From NCBI GenBank assembly GCA_022478985.1, contig JAKSZP010009256.1, forward strand, positions 1-64,000: a DNA stretch of 64,000 bases. The letters run 5' to 3'. This document shows positions 11,623 to 22,000 of the stretch, piece by piece; the stretch's first letter is position 1, and each line of letters opens with the position of its first letter. A model generated the notes under the pieces. That model was not told the origin of the DNA, made no database searches, and saw only the letters and a program-made list of their open reading frames with translations. A program made the position numbers and the translations under genes. Source of the stretch: Massospora cicadina. Lineage: Eukaryota; Entomophthoromycota; Entomophthoromycetes; Entomophthorales; Entomophthoraceae.

Positions 11623-13309
11623 TTGATGTGAAGGTTTCATGAAGTTGTGGAGTTCTGACGACGCTTCTAAAACAACAATGATGTAATTAATTAATATGAA
11701 GAAGCATTTATTGGTTGCAGGGGCTAGAAGCCAACGAAATAGACTAGCTTATTGAGGGAATTCCATGAGAATGGGACCCAGTGAAAATTGTATCAAACAA
11801 CAACATCCACTGTCTCCTCAAGTAAGGCGCCAACAGGGGTAGTTCCAAATTCCCTATAAGTTCAATGTTTTCCCTCTTATAGATATAGATTTAGCAATTA
11901 AATTTGCTGTTTAGACTTCTATACAACGATTGTATAGGCTACTCTTAGGATAAGTTTTGATGATAAGATATCCTTTGTCTAACGTTTTTGGCCATCAAGA
12001 TCTCCGCAGGCTCCATGAGAAGAGAATAGAGAAGAGTCCCATACCAGAGGAAGAAGAGAGGAGGGAAGAGTTTCCTACAATTTTACTGATACCTAAAAGG
12101 AGATGGGCGTGCACAAGTTTACCGATGTACATTTTACTCAACGTGAATTTAAAAGACTCAGCCTAAGTAATGGTCAAAAGACTATTGCTACCCAGATTTT
12201 GTCAATAACAATATGAATAATAATCAACGCAGCTATTAAGAAATTATGAAGTAGAAATGGGAGCCTAGGCGTACATCTCAGAGGGTTACAGTTCGTGCTA
12301 TGTACTGAGAGTGATTGAGCACAAGGTTCCTAAACTTCTACAACTTGTGCCGCCAATTTTAGTACATTCTTAATAATGGTATCAAATTCCGCCCAGAGTT
12401 TCTTAAGTTCTGTTTTATATGACATTTCTGATATGATTTTAGATTTCTTTTGGGTTGAAAAACTCAACTACTCCTATGGTAAGCACCAAATGAAAACTTT
12501 TTGAGCTACTGTTTGTTATAGCTCTCATTTTTAATATACATTCTCTTATGTTCCCGATGTAATGAATTAAAGATATAGTTGTTAGTAATTAAATTCGTTG
12601 GTATTAATATGAAGTCAGTCACCCTAGTTAAAGCTTCACAACCAATATGGAGTATTGTCTACAATGCTAGACAAGTTCTACGCGCTTCCTTCAAGCCTTG
12701 AAGATATTTTTGAGCTATAGAAATTGTTCATTTTGACTCTTCTTTCTGTTGGAACTTGTTAATAAATATTAATCTATTACTAGGTTCAAAAGTTCTCTTC
12801 TGCTTAGTGGAACTTAACCTACTTTTAGGTTCAGAGGGTATCATTTATTCCTTGACACAGGAGTCCGCGGAGGTTTTGTCAGTAATTAATAGCCAATGGA
12901 TATATGATCCTTCCACACTCTAATACCAAGAGTAATATGTACAATAATTGTAAAACAGGTAATTTTTAAACTATTTTAGTATCTTTTTTTATCTCAAAGT
13001 TTTATAAAGTATCCTAAAGTATCTCTTTTTTAGAATGATAATGGGGAATTTTTATGTGGAATTGGAGCTCAACCTCTATTGGCGCCCCTTTAGGGGAATG
13101 GCAGCTGGTGCCACTGAATTAACCCTTATAAGTAGCATCCATAAGGATCTTCATAATACAGCTAGTCTGGTTCTGCCAATGTCTATAAATTTGACCTTCT
13201 CCAGGTTAATTGATAAATGCGTCACACATTCTCATTTATCCTACCGGCTACATTAATTAAGCTAGTGACCTGCTTAGGTTGGGATTTTCACCCATTATTA
13301 GCATTTCAT
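11623..13309. other. Decayed retroelement-like stretch without a supported gene
   Basis: Near 11,829-11,836 the minus strand again offers TGGCGCC, which may be the primer-binding site of a second minus-strand element. Downstream on the minus strand (about 12,450-12,330) a weak Gag-like helical reading occurs (MSYKTELKKLWAEFDTIIK). Neither is strong enough to call an element. The open frames at 11,957-12,166 and 13,035-13,256 show no domain. Confidence 0.3.
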
Positions 13310-13640
13310 TTTACCTAAAAGGTTAACCCGCAAGTTGCTTATAGAAGCATTGTTAATAATTCAGAAACTAAACACAATTTTTATATTGCCAACAAACCTG
13401 ATTGACTCTTACAAAAAAGATTAAATTTATCAATAATAGAATTGATAATAAAAATAATTGTTTATTGTCAAAAATTATCTTTAATAAGATAATAACAATC
13501 TGGAAGATTAAAACTTGGTGAATTAGTTATTATTACCTAGGGTTAATACACTAAACAATAGTTATCATCTGAAATGATAACTCTCACATCCACTAGCAGG
13601 CCTCATCCCCTATTGGACAAGCACATATAATGTAATTAAT
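13310..13640 (+). repeat. LTR-like repeat H, copy 2
   Basis: This aligns in direct orientation with 14,405-14,750. Shared landmarks are AAAAGGTTAAC near the start, GCCAACAA, TGTTTATTGTCAA, GGAAGATTA, then ACATCCACTAGCAGG and CCCCTATTGGACA near the end. Flanks do not give a clear target duplication. With copy 3 it could be the LTR pair of a ~1.4 kb remnant. Confidence 0.6.
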
Positions 13641-14404
13641 CAAATTGGGTCTTGAAAACTTTTTTGGAGCTTGTTGCTCAAAAAGCACCAATTGATAAAG
13701 TTTTGGATTTGTTCCTCTTTCTGAATATTACTTGCTATGACTCCCATATCTAACTTCATAGGTTTCTTATATGTGCGTTGTTTGACTTGTTGATGGTAAT
13801 AGATTATAATGGACAAAAGTAGTATGAAGGCTACTATTCTAGTTGAGTTGATAGCCAAGATAATAATAAAAATCTAACGCCAACCTGGTGCTTGACCTAG
13901 CATTGAATTCTTCTGGAATTATATGGACTTCTTCACTATTTCATCTGTTATAACTTAATCTAGGATAAGGTTCAGAGGTTCTTCTTCCTTCTTATCACGC
14001 AGAGCCTGAGGAGATAGCAATGATATAGACAAATAGTCTTCTCTTTCTTCAACAACTCTAATCACAAGAGCAAAAAGTCTATTTATATAAAGTATTTAGA
14101 CTTCCTATCTTATCTGCTTTATTATTAAAAAACCAAGGGGAATTTATATAAAATTGGCACACAACTCTTCAGGTGGAGCCTCCAATTAGGAACAGCTGAC
14201 GTTGCTGATGAATTATCCCTCCAAGGTTGCATGAAGAATAATTTTCCTCAGAAAATTAATTAAGTTTTCTCCTACTTGACTGCGACATCTTTTGAGTTGA
14301 GTTGAAGAACGTGTCTCAACGTCTTCACTCACCTCCCATTGAATTACCGTTATTTGGTAAAAATCTTCTTTAATAATGTGACTTCTACTCATAAATATCA
14401 GATT
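13641..14404. other. Interior between H copies 2 and 3
   Basis: About 760 bases with no recognisable protein domain. A minus-strand open frame (13,858-13,640, 72 residues) begins with a hydrophobic stretch but resembles no family I know. If H is an LTR, this would be a heavily deleted internal region. Confidence 0.3.
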
Positions 14405-14750
14405 GTAATCTAGAAAAGGTTAACTCAAAAGTTTTTATATGACAGGCGGCATTAGTTGCCAACAACTTATAAACCCCTTAGTTGATTGGCATCTAATTTG
14501 ATCATCTCATACAAGTCAATTAAGTTATCAATAATGAAATCAACAACATAATAACTTGTTTATTGTCAAGGGTCATCCTCAATAAAACATTAATCATTAT
14601 GGAAGATTAGGATCCAGTGGATTAATAAATTTTTGCTGAAAATACTTCTCTAATTAATACTTATCATATATAAGAATGGTAACTCCAACATCCACTAGTG
14701 GGTTGGATCCCCTAGTGGACAATGCAGATGAAATATAATGATGAAGCTAG
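14405..14750 (+). repeat. LTR-like repeat H, copy 3
   Basis: Best-kept copy of repeat H, ending ACATCCACTAGTGGG...GATCCCCTAGTGGACA (to about 14,721) with weaker similarity a little beyond. The CCACTAGTGG and CCCTAGTGGACA blocks form a short imperfect inverted pair near the end. It lies about 1.1 kb from copy 2 in the same orientation. Confidence 0.6.
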
Positions 14751-15062
14751 GTAATGTGGGCAAAATCCCTAACAGTGTAATGTGGGCATACAAAAATTTC
14801 AACAAGGCTCTTATATATCATTTTAAATCTTATGTTTATCTATTATTTATCTATTTTGATTAAGAGGAAATAGATTCACTAATTTTACTAACATATCATA
14901 TATGTGCCTAATTTAGCTATTTTTGACTCATTTATTTTTGTTTAGATGTGTCTTATATTAACATATACATATAAAATGTTTTTTTATATATGGAAAGGAT
15001 AGCTTAAAATATCCAGCGTTTTCTGTACTTCTAGAAAGCATATATTTAAAAAATATGTGATG
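14751..15062. other. AT-rich gap before element F1
   Basis: About 310 bases of AT-rich sequence with no gene. A short direct repeat, GTAATGTGGGCA, occurs twice near 14,752 and 14,779. Confidence 0.5.
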
Positions 15063-17008
15063 TTTGTAGTTTTTTCTTTATTTTTTAAATACTAGTAGTG
15101 CCCAATCCAAAAAGGAGAGCCACCACGCATCTTTGTTTGCAAATGGCCAAACAAAAGGATTATCATAAATTAAAAAAAATCCTAATATAGCCCCTAGGTT
15201 ATTAGCCTAGAAACCATATCAGATGGTGAGGAAGATTTGAGGAAACTTCTGTCCAGCGCCCGCATTAGCTGGCAGACCATGGCGGACAGCATTGGGGTGG
15301 GAGCGTCAGCGACATGGGGCATAAGAAGGTATAGTTGGGGGTTTTCTTCATTAATGAGGCCAGCAGTGTCCATCGCCTCAACATATTGAGCAAGTTGATG
15401 TTCAGCAAAAACGATGAGAGCTGGCACACAAGTAAATGAATTAATGCGCTGGCAGGTTTAGGGATAATTGGGGTCAAAAAGAGAAGTTTTTGCTGCATCG
15501 ATGCAAGTACAGCTCACACTGAAAGCAAGCTCCTCAATTTCATACTTTGCATCTTTCTCAAAATCATGAGTAAAATTGGGGATAGGAATACCCTCAACAA
15601 GGTGCTCCATTGCCCCATGGAGTTTCTGGCAGAGGAGGGAGTTTATTGTGACAGCTGTAGCTGCAACTGCCATTGTGTTAATATTTTTATATACAGGATA
15701 CCATTTTTGGATGAAAACAGCGGGAACGTGAATTGGGAGGGTCAATGAAGAACTCCCTTAAAGCAAAATCCGGTTTCATGTGACATGGGTGTCCAATCTC
15801 CTCAATCCATATGAGGCTCTCAAATGGATTGAATTCAGCATACGCTGGGCCAGCCACAGGAATTGGGGCTGTGGCTGGAGCTGATTGGCCATGTGCTGTC
15901 AACCATGGCAGATCAGATGAAACTGGTTCAGCCATCAACTCAGGATTCCATAATCAAGTTAAATTTCAAAATTTTTAAATTTGCTTGATTTTTGATTGGC
16001 TACCAACTTTGGTAGCAGCACCAGAATTCCCCAACGTTGGGGCGGGAGGATCAAGCCCCATTTGAAAAATTAGGGCAAGGCAGCAGCCAGGGCGGCGCCT
16101 GAGCCCTGAGTGGCAGATGCAGCGGAAGTGGCAACCATGGGACACTTGCACTTTGAGTGGTCAAGCTCAAAGCACAAGGGGCAAATGACATGGCCATTTT
16201 TGACACGTGTCCAGAATGGGTGATCAGGGGCATATCTGATCATGGTACGGGGGGAATTGCAAGGTGAGAATCATGAATAAATGGGAAGATTGTTGCAAAG
16301 GTGCGAGGCCCTGCCAACCAATCCGCCCCATTGGGAACCACAAACTGCAACATGGGTTCTGCGCCATAAATGGCCAAACCCTCCGTGAGCTTATGGTGGA
16401 GGTGTTTAGGGGAAAGGAAAGCGGGCAACCCAGCGAACTGGACCACCAAAGTGGTCTCATTTGGGAGCCAGGTGTAAATGGTGGGCAATGGAATTTTTTA
16501 TAAATTAATGGCAGCTTAGCTACTGCCACTGTATTGACTTCAGAGCAGAAGCCGAGGTCAAAGTACCCCTTGAAGGACTGGAAGTCAATATAGCCATTGG
16601 GTTTGAAAACTGCTGTGGCCATCTTGATGAAGGCCGCACTTGCGTATGGGAAGAGATTCCCATAATTGACCCAGAGGCCGAAATTCAAATTGCTCCGTGG
16701 GAGCACCAAAGGGCTCCAGAACACCTCCTGAAAGCTGATGAGGTGGTGGGCCAAGTCCTGAGGGGGACATAACACCTGGTAGTGTTGGGAGGGCTAGTAG
16801 AGCCATTGCAGGTGCGCTTCAGCGGTGGCTGAAAGATGCTAGATGGCGGCACACCACCACCCCAAGCTGGGGCAGCAGTTGTTGATTGTATCAACATTGG
16901 TAAGTTTTAGCTCTATTGAGCGGTTGTTTTTTATATGTTTTAAAATCCAAATTTGTTTTGATTTGGGTATCAAAGCAAAAGAAAGATTTTATTTGTAGTT
17001 TTTTTCTT
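15063..17008 (-). mobile_element. Non-LTR element F, copy 1 (about 1.9 kb), with target duplication
   Basis: The body runs from about 16,991 (5' end) to 15,079 (poly-A end) on the minus strand. It is bracketed by TTTGTAGTTTTTTCTT at 15,063-15,078 and the same word with one extra T at 16,992-17,008, as expected of a LINE-type target-site duplication. The 3' end reads TTGGATTGGGCACTACTAGTATTTAAAAAA when split into its parts, a tail shared with copy 2. The element encodes one ORF1-like protein region. No endonuclease or reverse transcriptase is present, and 1.9 kb is too short for a full LINE. It resembles half-LINE elements that move in trans. The non-autonomous status is an inference. Confidence 0.72.
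15180..16897 (-). pseudogene. ORF1-like protein of element F1 (RRM-like region, CCHC knuckle, unknown C-terminal region)
   Basis: This would be the nucleic-acid-binding protein of a non-LTR element. Read across three frames it holds, in order: a Pro/Gly-rich N-terminus (16,897-16,780); an acidic/aromatic block FPYASAAFIKMATAVF and YIDFQSFKGYFDLG (about 16,660-16,540); a TTLVVQFAGLPAFLS...LTEGLAIYG block (about 16,470-16,375) resembling the first strand and helix of an RRM-like fold; and a CCHC zinc knuckle CPLCFELDHSKCKC (16,183-16,142, spacing C-x2-C-x4-H-x4-C). About 190 residues of unfamiliar sequence follow (AMEHLVEGIPIPNF..., LIVFAEHQLAQYVEAMDTAGLINEEN), ending at VSRLIT. Frameshifts near 16,490, 16,200 and 15,470 break it. 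The RRM-knuckle order matches the LINE ORF1 at 61.5-62.5 kb. I do not recognise the C-terminal region. Confidence 0.62.
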
Positions 17009-17310
17009 GTACCAATAATGTTTATTTAGGTTTGGTTGGTTTTTATTTTTTACAAAAACTGCAATCTCATTTTCAGTCATAATTTAAAAGATATGATGTT
17101 ATAATATAATGTTTAACTAAATTATTATCCTTACTTAGTATATAGAACAGATTATGCTACTTTTTAATTACAAAAGTTTCTACTTTATTATCCTTTTTTT
17201 GTATATATTTGGCTTTATAGTTAGTTTATAATACCTGCTATTAAAAAAGGTTATATAAAATTTTTACAAAAAAATTTTAAATTATATCTAAAGTTTAAAT
17301 GTAAATAGAT
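17009..17310. other. AT-rich spacer between the divergent F copies
   Basis: About 300 bases, very AT-rich, with no gene. It separates the 5' ends of F1 (-) and F2 (+), which face each other. Confidence 0.6.
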
Positions 17311-20310
17311 TGTATTTTTTGCTCAAACACTTTGTTGATGATATTATAATTTTATAGGTTTATAGTACAACAATTGTTGCCTATCCACCACCTCAATATT
17401 TTAATGCTGATGCAAATGACACCTGCTTCCTCATGTGGAGTAGTGGTGCATCACCTCCTGGCACCTTTCTGACACTTCTGAAGTGCGCCCAGGCTGGCTC
17501 TGATAGCTCCCTAAATTCAACCGGTCCCTTTGTCCCCCCTCAAGTCCTGGCACAACATCTTTGCGCGCTCCTAGATGGTGCTTCAAAACCCCTGGTGCTC
17601 CCCCAGAGCAACCTGTGCTTTGATCTTTAGATCAAGTACATAATTTTTTCCTCTATGCAAGTGCATCCATCATCAAGGTGCCTCAGGAAGCTACAACCCG
17701 CCTGTTTTATTTATTTCTGCCCCTTTATAGCTACTTTGACAATGTCTTTATAAAAATGCCTAATTATGCCAGGGTGACCATTTCAATAATATTCAAAATA
17801 CCCCATACCCACTAACTGCACTTTTTGCTGGTGTACTCCACTCTGGTGATGCATTTTGCAAGCTTTCCAAATTATCTTTCTACCAAACAGATCCTCCATG
17901 AGCCTCTGAAGGGATTAGCCATATTTAGTGCTTATCCCATTTTATAGATTGTGGTTTTCATTAAGGCCAACTGACTTGCAGGACCTTGAGCTTTTGAAAC
18001 GATCTATCCATTCCACCAGAACACCCACCTTGCCATTCTACCTGCATTATGTTCTGATCGTCTCCAAACTAACCATTCTGGTACATGATAATAATGGTCA
18101 TACCTTCTGCTCTTGTGTTTTGATTTAGACCTCTTGAAGCATCAGTTTCTTACCTTGCCGCATCAGAGACCTCATTCCCTCCTCCTTCTAGAGTTAGCCC
18201 ATCTGCTGTTTCAGGGAGTTTTGCATTTGGGTTTGATCCTCCTCACCTTCCCTCAACCATTGCAGATGCAGCTCCTCCTGAAGTATCAAATCAGGTAAGA
18301 CTTTCTCTAAATTTGCAGGAGCCATTTGCTGCTCCTGTCCCAGTTAAGTTGATTTATACAGAAATTTGTAAGACATCTGCTTTGGCCTTCAGCTATCAGC
18401 TCGTGTGAATATCCTGTGTTTATCCATTTCTGACCCATTCTATTCTCTCAAATGACTTACCAAGGATGACCAACTTTTCCTCATAAGACCCAAGTTTTAT
18501 TGTCCAGAATTCTTCCAGCTTCCCAAATAGCTCCTCTGCGCCACTTCCACTATCATTAATGAGAACTGTGTACGGACCAACTGTAAGCTCACCATCAATG
18601 TGGTTGCTACCCCATCAGCGCCCCTCAATGACAAGACTTCATGCGTCCATAGAACCACTCATCAATGAGATTACCTGCCACTATTCTCTCTGCCAACTTC
18701 CTTGAGGAAGTCTGATACCTAATGCTTGCATTTGTAAGTCCAGGGGAATGCCCCCTGTGTGTCAATTGGGCCCTCTTCCCATTTCCAAGTAAAAAGGTTC
18801 TGAAGAGGGTGGCTGTACCCCTCGTCACCCAGGGCAACCTTACCCACGTGGTAGATGAGTGCTGGGTAACAGCCCTCCCTCTTTGGATCCCTCCCCCAGT
18901 GCCCAAATTCACCTCACCTGAATTTGTACGCCTGATCAGGGAAATCTGCGCTGAAATTGCCAAATTAAAGTCGATCAGTCTGAAAACAATTGGAAATGAG
19001 CCTGATGTTTGGAATCCACATAGTCAAAAAAAGGAATGAAGATTGATTCATCAGCTGGAATCGCTGAAAGTTTTGATTTGGATAACACCACAATCATCAA
19101 TATTAACCCCCTCCCAAAATGTTGGTGATGATCCCCAACATGCAGGTAGCAGCATCAGACACCATTGACAATAGTTTATAGCTCCCTTCCAGTAAATCAG
19201 GTGTTGTGGCCAATGAAATGCTTTTGACCAAATGAACAGCCCAGTGACCGGGCACAAGTGGGTTAGGCATCCCAAACCTGTTCCCAACCAATTGGGACTG
19301 CCCCTATGTGGGGTGGCCTTGGGGGATTCCCGTTGCTCATCGGGCTAGATGCCAGCGCACCAGCCACCAGAAACACAGTCAAGTCTCAGTTTGGGCATTT
19401 GAGGTTGAACCAACAGCAATTTGGCCTGCTGCCGATTACTTTGATGTCAGTTTGCAGTGAGCTTATCTGCCCCCATCCCCAAATAATTTACCAATTAGGT
19501 CAAACTTGAGGAACCCAATCCCTGATTGTCACCACATCAATTGACCACTATTTAATCAGTTGCATAGTACTGAGAAAATTGTGGTCAATTTTTCTTCCTT
19601 TGTTTCAATTAAAAATTCTTTTCCTAATTTTACTTTTTTTATTGAAAATTAAACTGTTCTTTGGCTGACACTCATACACCCCTCAAGGTTAAAGGCCATA
19701 TTCATCTGGTATTTTATTATGTGCCTGTATGAGATTCTGGCTCACCGGCAGTCATTGGCAGAACTCCTTTCTAGTCTCATATCTATCAAACCAGCAGCAG
19801 TGCCTTTGGCATTCTGGTTTGCCGTTCAGGTGCTATGGCACCTTGGCTGGCAGGCCGGTCTAAATCTAACTTGCTGTTTGCCTGACAGCATTCACCGCAT
19901 ATGAGAGTGTATTAATTCTGCCAAGATATACCTGTTTAACCGAACTACCCTAAGCATGCCAACAATACAAGAGTTCTACTTGTGTTCATGACCTTTTGAG
20001 AATCTTCTGAGATTTATCTCAGCCAGTATGTTGAGATGATGCATACAAAATCCTAATTGACAAAGATAACTGACCTTCTCTGCAATAATGCCCCATACAA
20101 TTGATTCCTCCAATCCCATTTTGTCCTCTGATAAAAGCGCCCAGTCTACGTCAGACAAAAAGCCACCATCCCCTCTTCCCCATCTGATATGGTAATTTAG
20201 GCTAATTGCCAAGGTGCCATATTTTAAATTTTTTAATTTTGTTTTATCTGGTACCTTAACAAAGATATGTGGTCACCCCCTTTGGGTTGGACACTACTAA
20301 TACTAAAAAA
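17311..20310 (+). mobile_element. Non-LTR element F, copy 2, interrupted by a solo LTR
   Basis: This aligns with F1 on the opposite strand. At 17,520-17,620 PFVPPQVLAQHL...KPLVLPQSNL parallels LCPPQDLAHHL...SPLVLPRSNL in F1. At about 18,096-18,140 the degraded zinc-knuckle region reads GHTFCSC. At 20,183-20,310 CATCTGATATGGT, TAGGCTAAT and the tail GGGTTGGACACTACTAATAC then poly-A all match the F1 end. The solo LTR at 18,733-19,887 sits inside it. Without that LTR and one target repeat the copy is about 1.84 kb, close to F1. A weak target duplication (AAATAGAT, 17,303-17,310 and 20,308-20,314) is possible. Confidence 0.68.
18733..19887 (+). mobile_element. Solo LTR of the B-type gypsy family, 5-bp target duplication GCATT
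   Basis: It begins TGTAAGTCCAGGGGAA and ends TTTGCCTGACA, matching both ends of the LTRs of element B on the opposite strand. GCATT stands directly before it (18,728-18,732) and directly after it (19,888-19,892). That is the 5-bp duplication expected for a Ty3/gypsy insertion followed by LTR-LTR recombination. The first ~290 bases are an open frame (SPGECPLCVNWALFPF...FVRLIREICAEIAKLKSI) that is conserved in the other LTR copies. Confidence 0.93.
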
Positions 20311-21041
20311 TAGATCATAAATTGTTAATGAATAATAAATGATAAGGTGAAAATTAAGAAATAAAATCTGATGAAAAATAGTAAAATTGTATAGGAAAAT
20401 TAGCTACAACCCTTTTCTGTATAGAAGAAAATCTTTATAGACCATATTTTTTCTTCTCCCCAAAGGTGCTAGAATCTACAGACTGCTAATTGAGATCAAT
20501 CTAGTGAAGGCTATATATAGAACTGCCCATGCTAGAAGCAACCTTTCTCCAAGTCAATCTCCAGTACCTTCAGTGACTACCCATGAGACTTGTTTATAGC
20601 ATAGCAAAGCAGAACTTGAAGGGGAACTGCAGTGTTGAACTCAAAGGGGTACCCTTATGGTATATATGGTATGCGTGCTATTGTTACTGACTCCCAATTA
20701 GTGGATTAAATGAGTATTTTTCAAAGCTAACAAGGAGATGTGGACCAACTAGTTAACTGTTTAAAAATTAGATAACTCCTGATACTAAATAGTTTGTCCA
20801 CATAACACCATTACTGGGGGTGATTAAACATTGCACCATAGTTATATTATGCACAATCCCTGTAGAGCATTGTTTACAAGTAAATGTGAACAATGAGGTG
20901 ACTGTGCGGCTGGTTCAAAAAATTGTTCATGGCAATGAGATTCGTTGAGTGTTTCATTTTGTAAGGAAAAGATAAACTAATAATTTTTTAAAAAATTCAT
21001 TTATATCTATGTAAGAAGTTATAATTAGGTGAAGGAATTCC
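20311..21041. other. Gap without a supported gene
   Basis: About 730 bases of AT-rich sequence between the poly-A end of F2 and the LTR of element I. No domain, repeat pair or RNA gene was recognised. Confidence 0.5.
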
Positions 21042-22000
21042 TGATAGTTGGGTTTCTTACTTGGTACTAGCTTAAATTCTCACAATATGACAGATACAGT
21101 ATGCTTAGTATTTTGTGGCTGTATAAGGGAGGAGACCAAAGTTGTCCTTCTAAGTTTACTAAACATAACTTTTGTTGGAAACAAAGGAATTAAACTAAAG
21201 ATTAGGGTTTAGATTCCTTTTCCATCTGTATTAATATAATGCTTATATCATTAAAATATGAAAGGTATTAGTAAAGAAATGATTTTCTAGGAAAATAATT
21301 TAATGTGAAGTGAAACATCTTGTCAAATACTTTTTCATGTCTCACATGAATAGGGGGTGTCACATGTGGAAAGTGGCATGCCACACTTCTTTTTTTTTTT
21401 TTAGTACTAGATGGTCCCAACCCAAGGGGGGATTCATCGACATGCCACACTTCTTCTAAATATGCTTTGCTTTACTAATATGGTATAGCTCTGAATACAT
21501 AGATACGCCTTAAACTAGATAAAGGCTTATTGTGATAATCCACCAATTTGGTCAATAAATTCCAAATCATGATACACTTAAAATTTGTTTATGTTTAATA
21601 CTGATCCATGCATTAGGGATATGTAGCATCACATTTATATTGAATAAATTTTACCTTGGTTGGAGCCAATCAGAGTTTTGACAAGGGTAGGACTTTGCTG
21701 CGACTCCAGTGGCTTTGACAAAAAATTATAATTGAAAATTTTCATCTTGTTGAGTTCAGTACCTAACTAATTAAAAAGTAGGTTAATTGTCATCATAAGA
21801 TAAAAATGACATTAGTCATAGCCAATCAGGAGAGGGTAAAATGTTTTTACTTGTCATAGCCCCATTGAAGCCTATAGAAGGGGCTTTTTCAACTTCAAAA
21901 CCCTTCTATTATATTAGTATTAATATAGATATTATATATTATAATACTAATTATTGTTTTCCATAAGGTAGTTTAGAATGAGAATCTGATAATAAGGTGA
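21042..22000. repeat. LTR-like direct repeat of element I, left copy
   Basis: This aligns along its length with 23,949-24,868. Shared landmarks are ACAATATGACAGA, ATGAATACATAGATA, TTGTCATCATAA, TAGCCTATA and the end TAAGGTAGTT(T/C)AGAA...TAAGGTGAT. The left edge begins TGATAGTTGGG against TGTAGTGAGC in the partner. A 50-bp F-tail insertion (21,391-21,440) is present here and absent from the partner. Confidence 0.75.
21391..21440 (-). mobile_element. Micro-insertion of an F-type 3' tail, 50 bp, target duplication of 14-15 bp
   Basis: On the minus strand this reads TCGATGAATCCCCCC, TTGGGTTGG, GACCATCTAGTACTA, then 12 A. CATGCCACACTTCT flanks it on both sides (21,377-21,390 and 21,441-21,454). 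The paired LTR at 24.3 kb lacks the insert. The tail resembles the end of elements F1 and F2. It is best read as a severely 5'-truncated retrotransposition product. Confidence 0.88.

Noticed and set aside
13079..13110. TTGGCGCCCC near 13,084 as a third primer-binding site
   Set aside because: No LTR end or Gag-like reading on the expected side. The word alone is too short.
15061..15110. tRNA-derived SINE head upstream of the shared tail
   Set aside because: A B-box-like word (GATGAATCC) occurs only in the 21.4-kb insert. The F copies show a protein-coding body upstream of the tail, so a LINE-type origin fits better.
16894..17360. A possible GT-AG intron (GTAAGT near 16,900, TTTATAG near 17,360)
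   Set aside because: The two flanking exons would be inverted copies of the same F protein region, so splicing would join antisense to sense. Chance signals in AT-rich sequence.
18625..18963. 112-residue minus-strand frame over the solo LTR start
   Set aside because: Antisense to the conserved U3 frame, and it crosses the LTR boundary into element F2.
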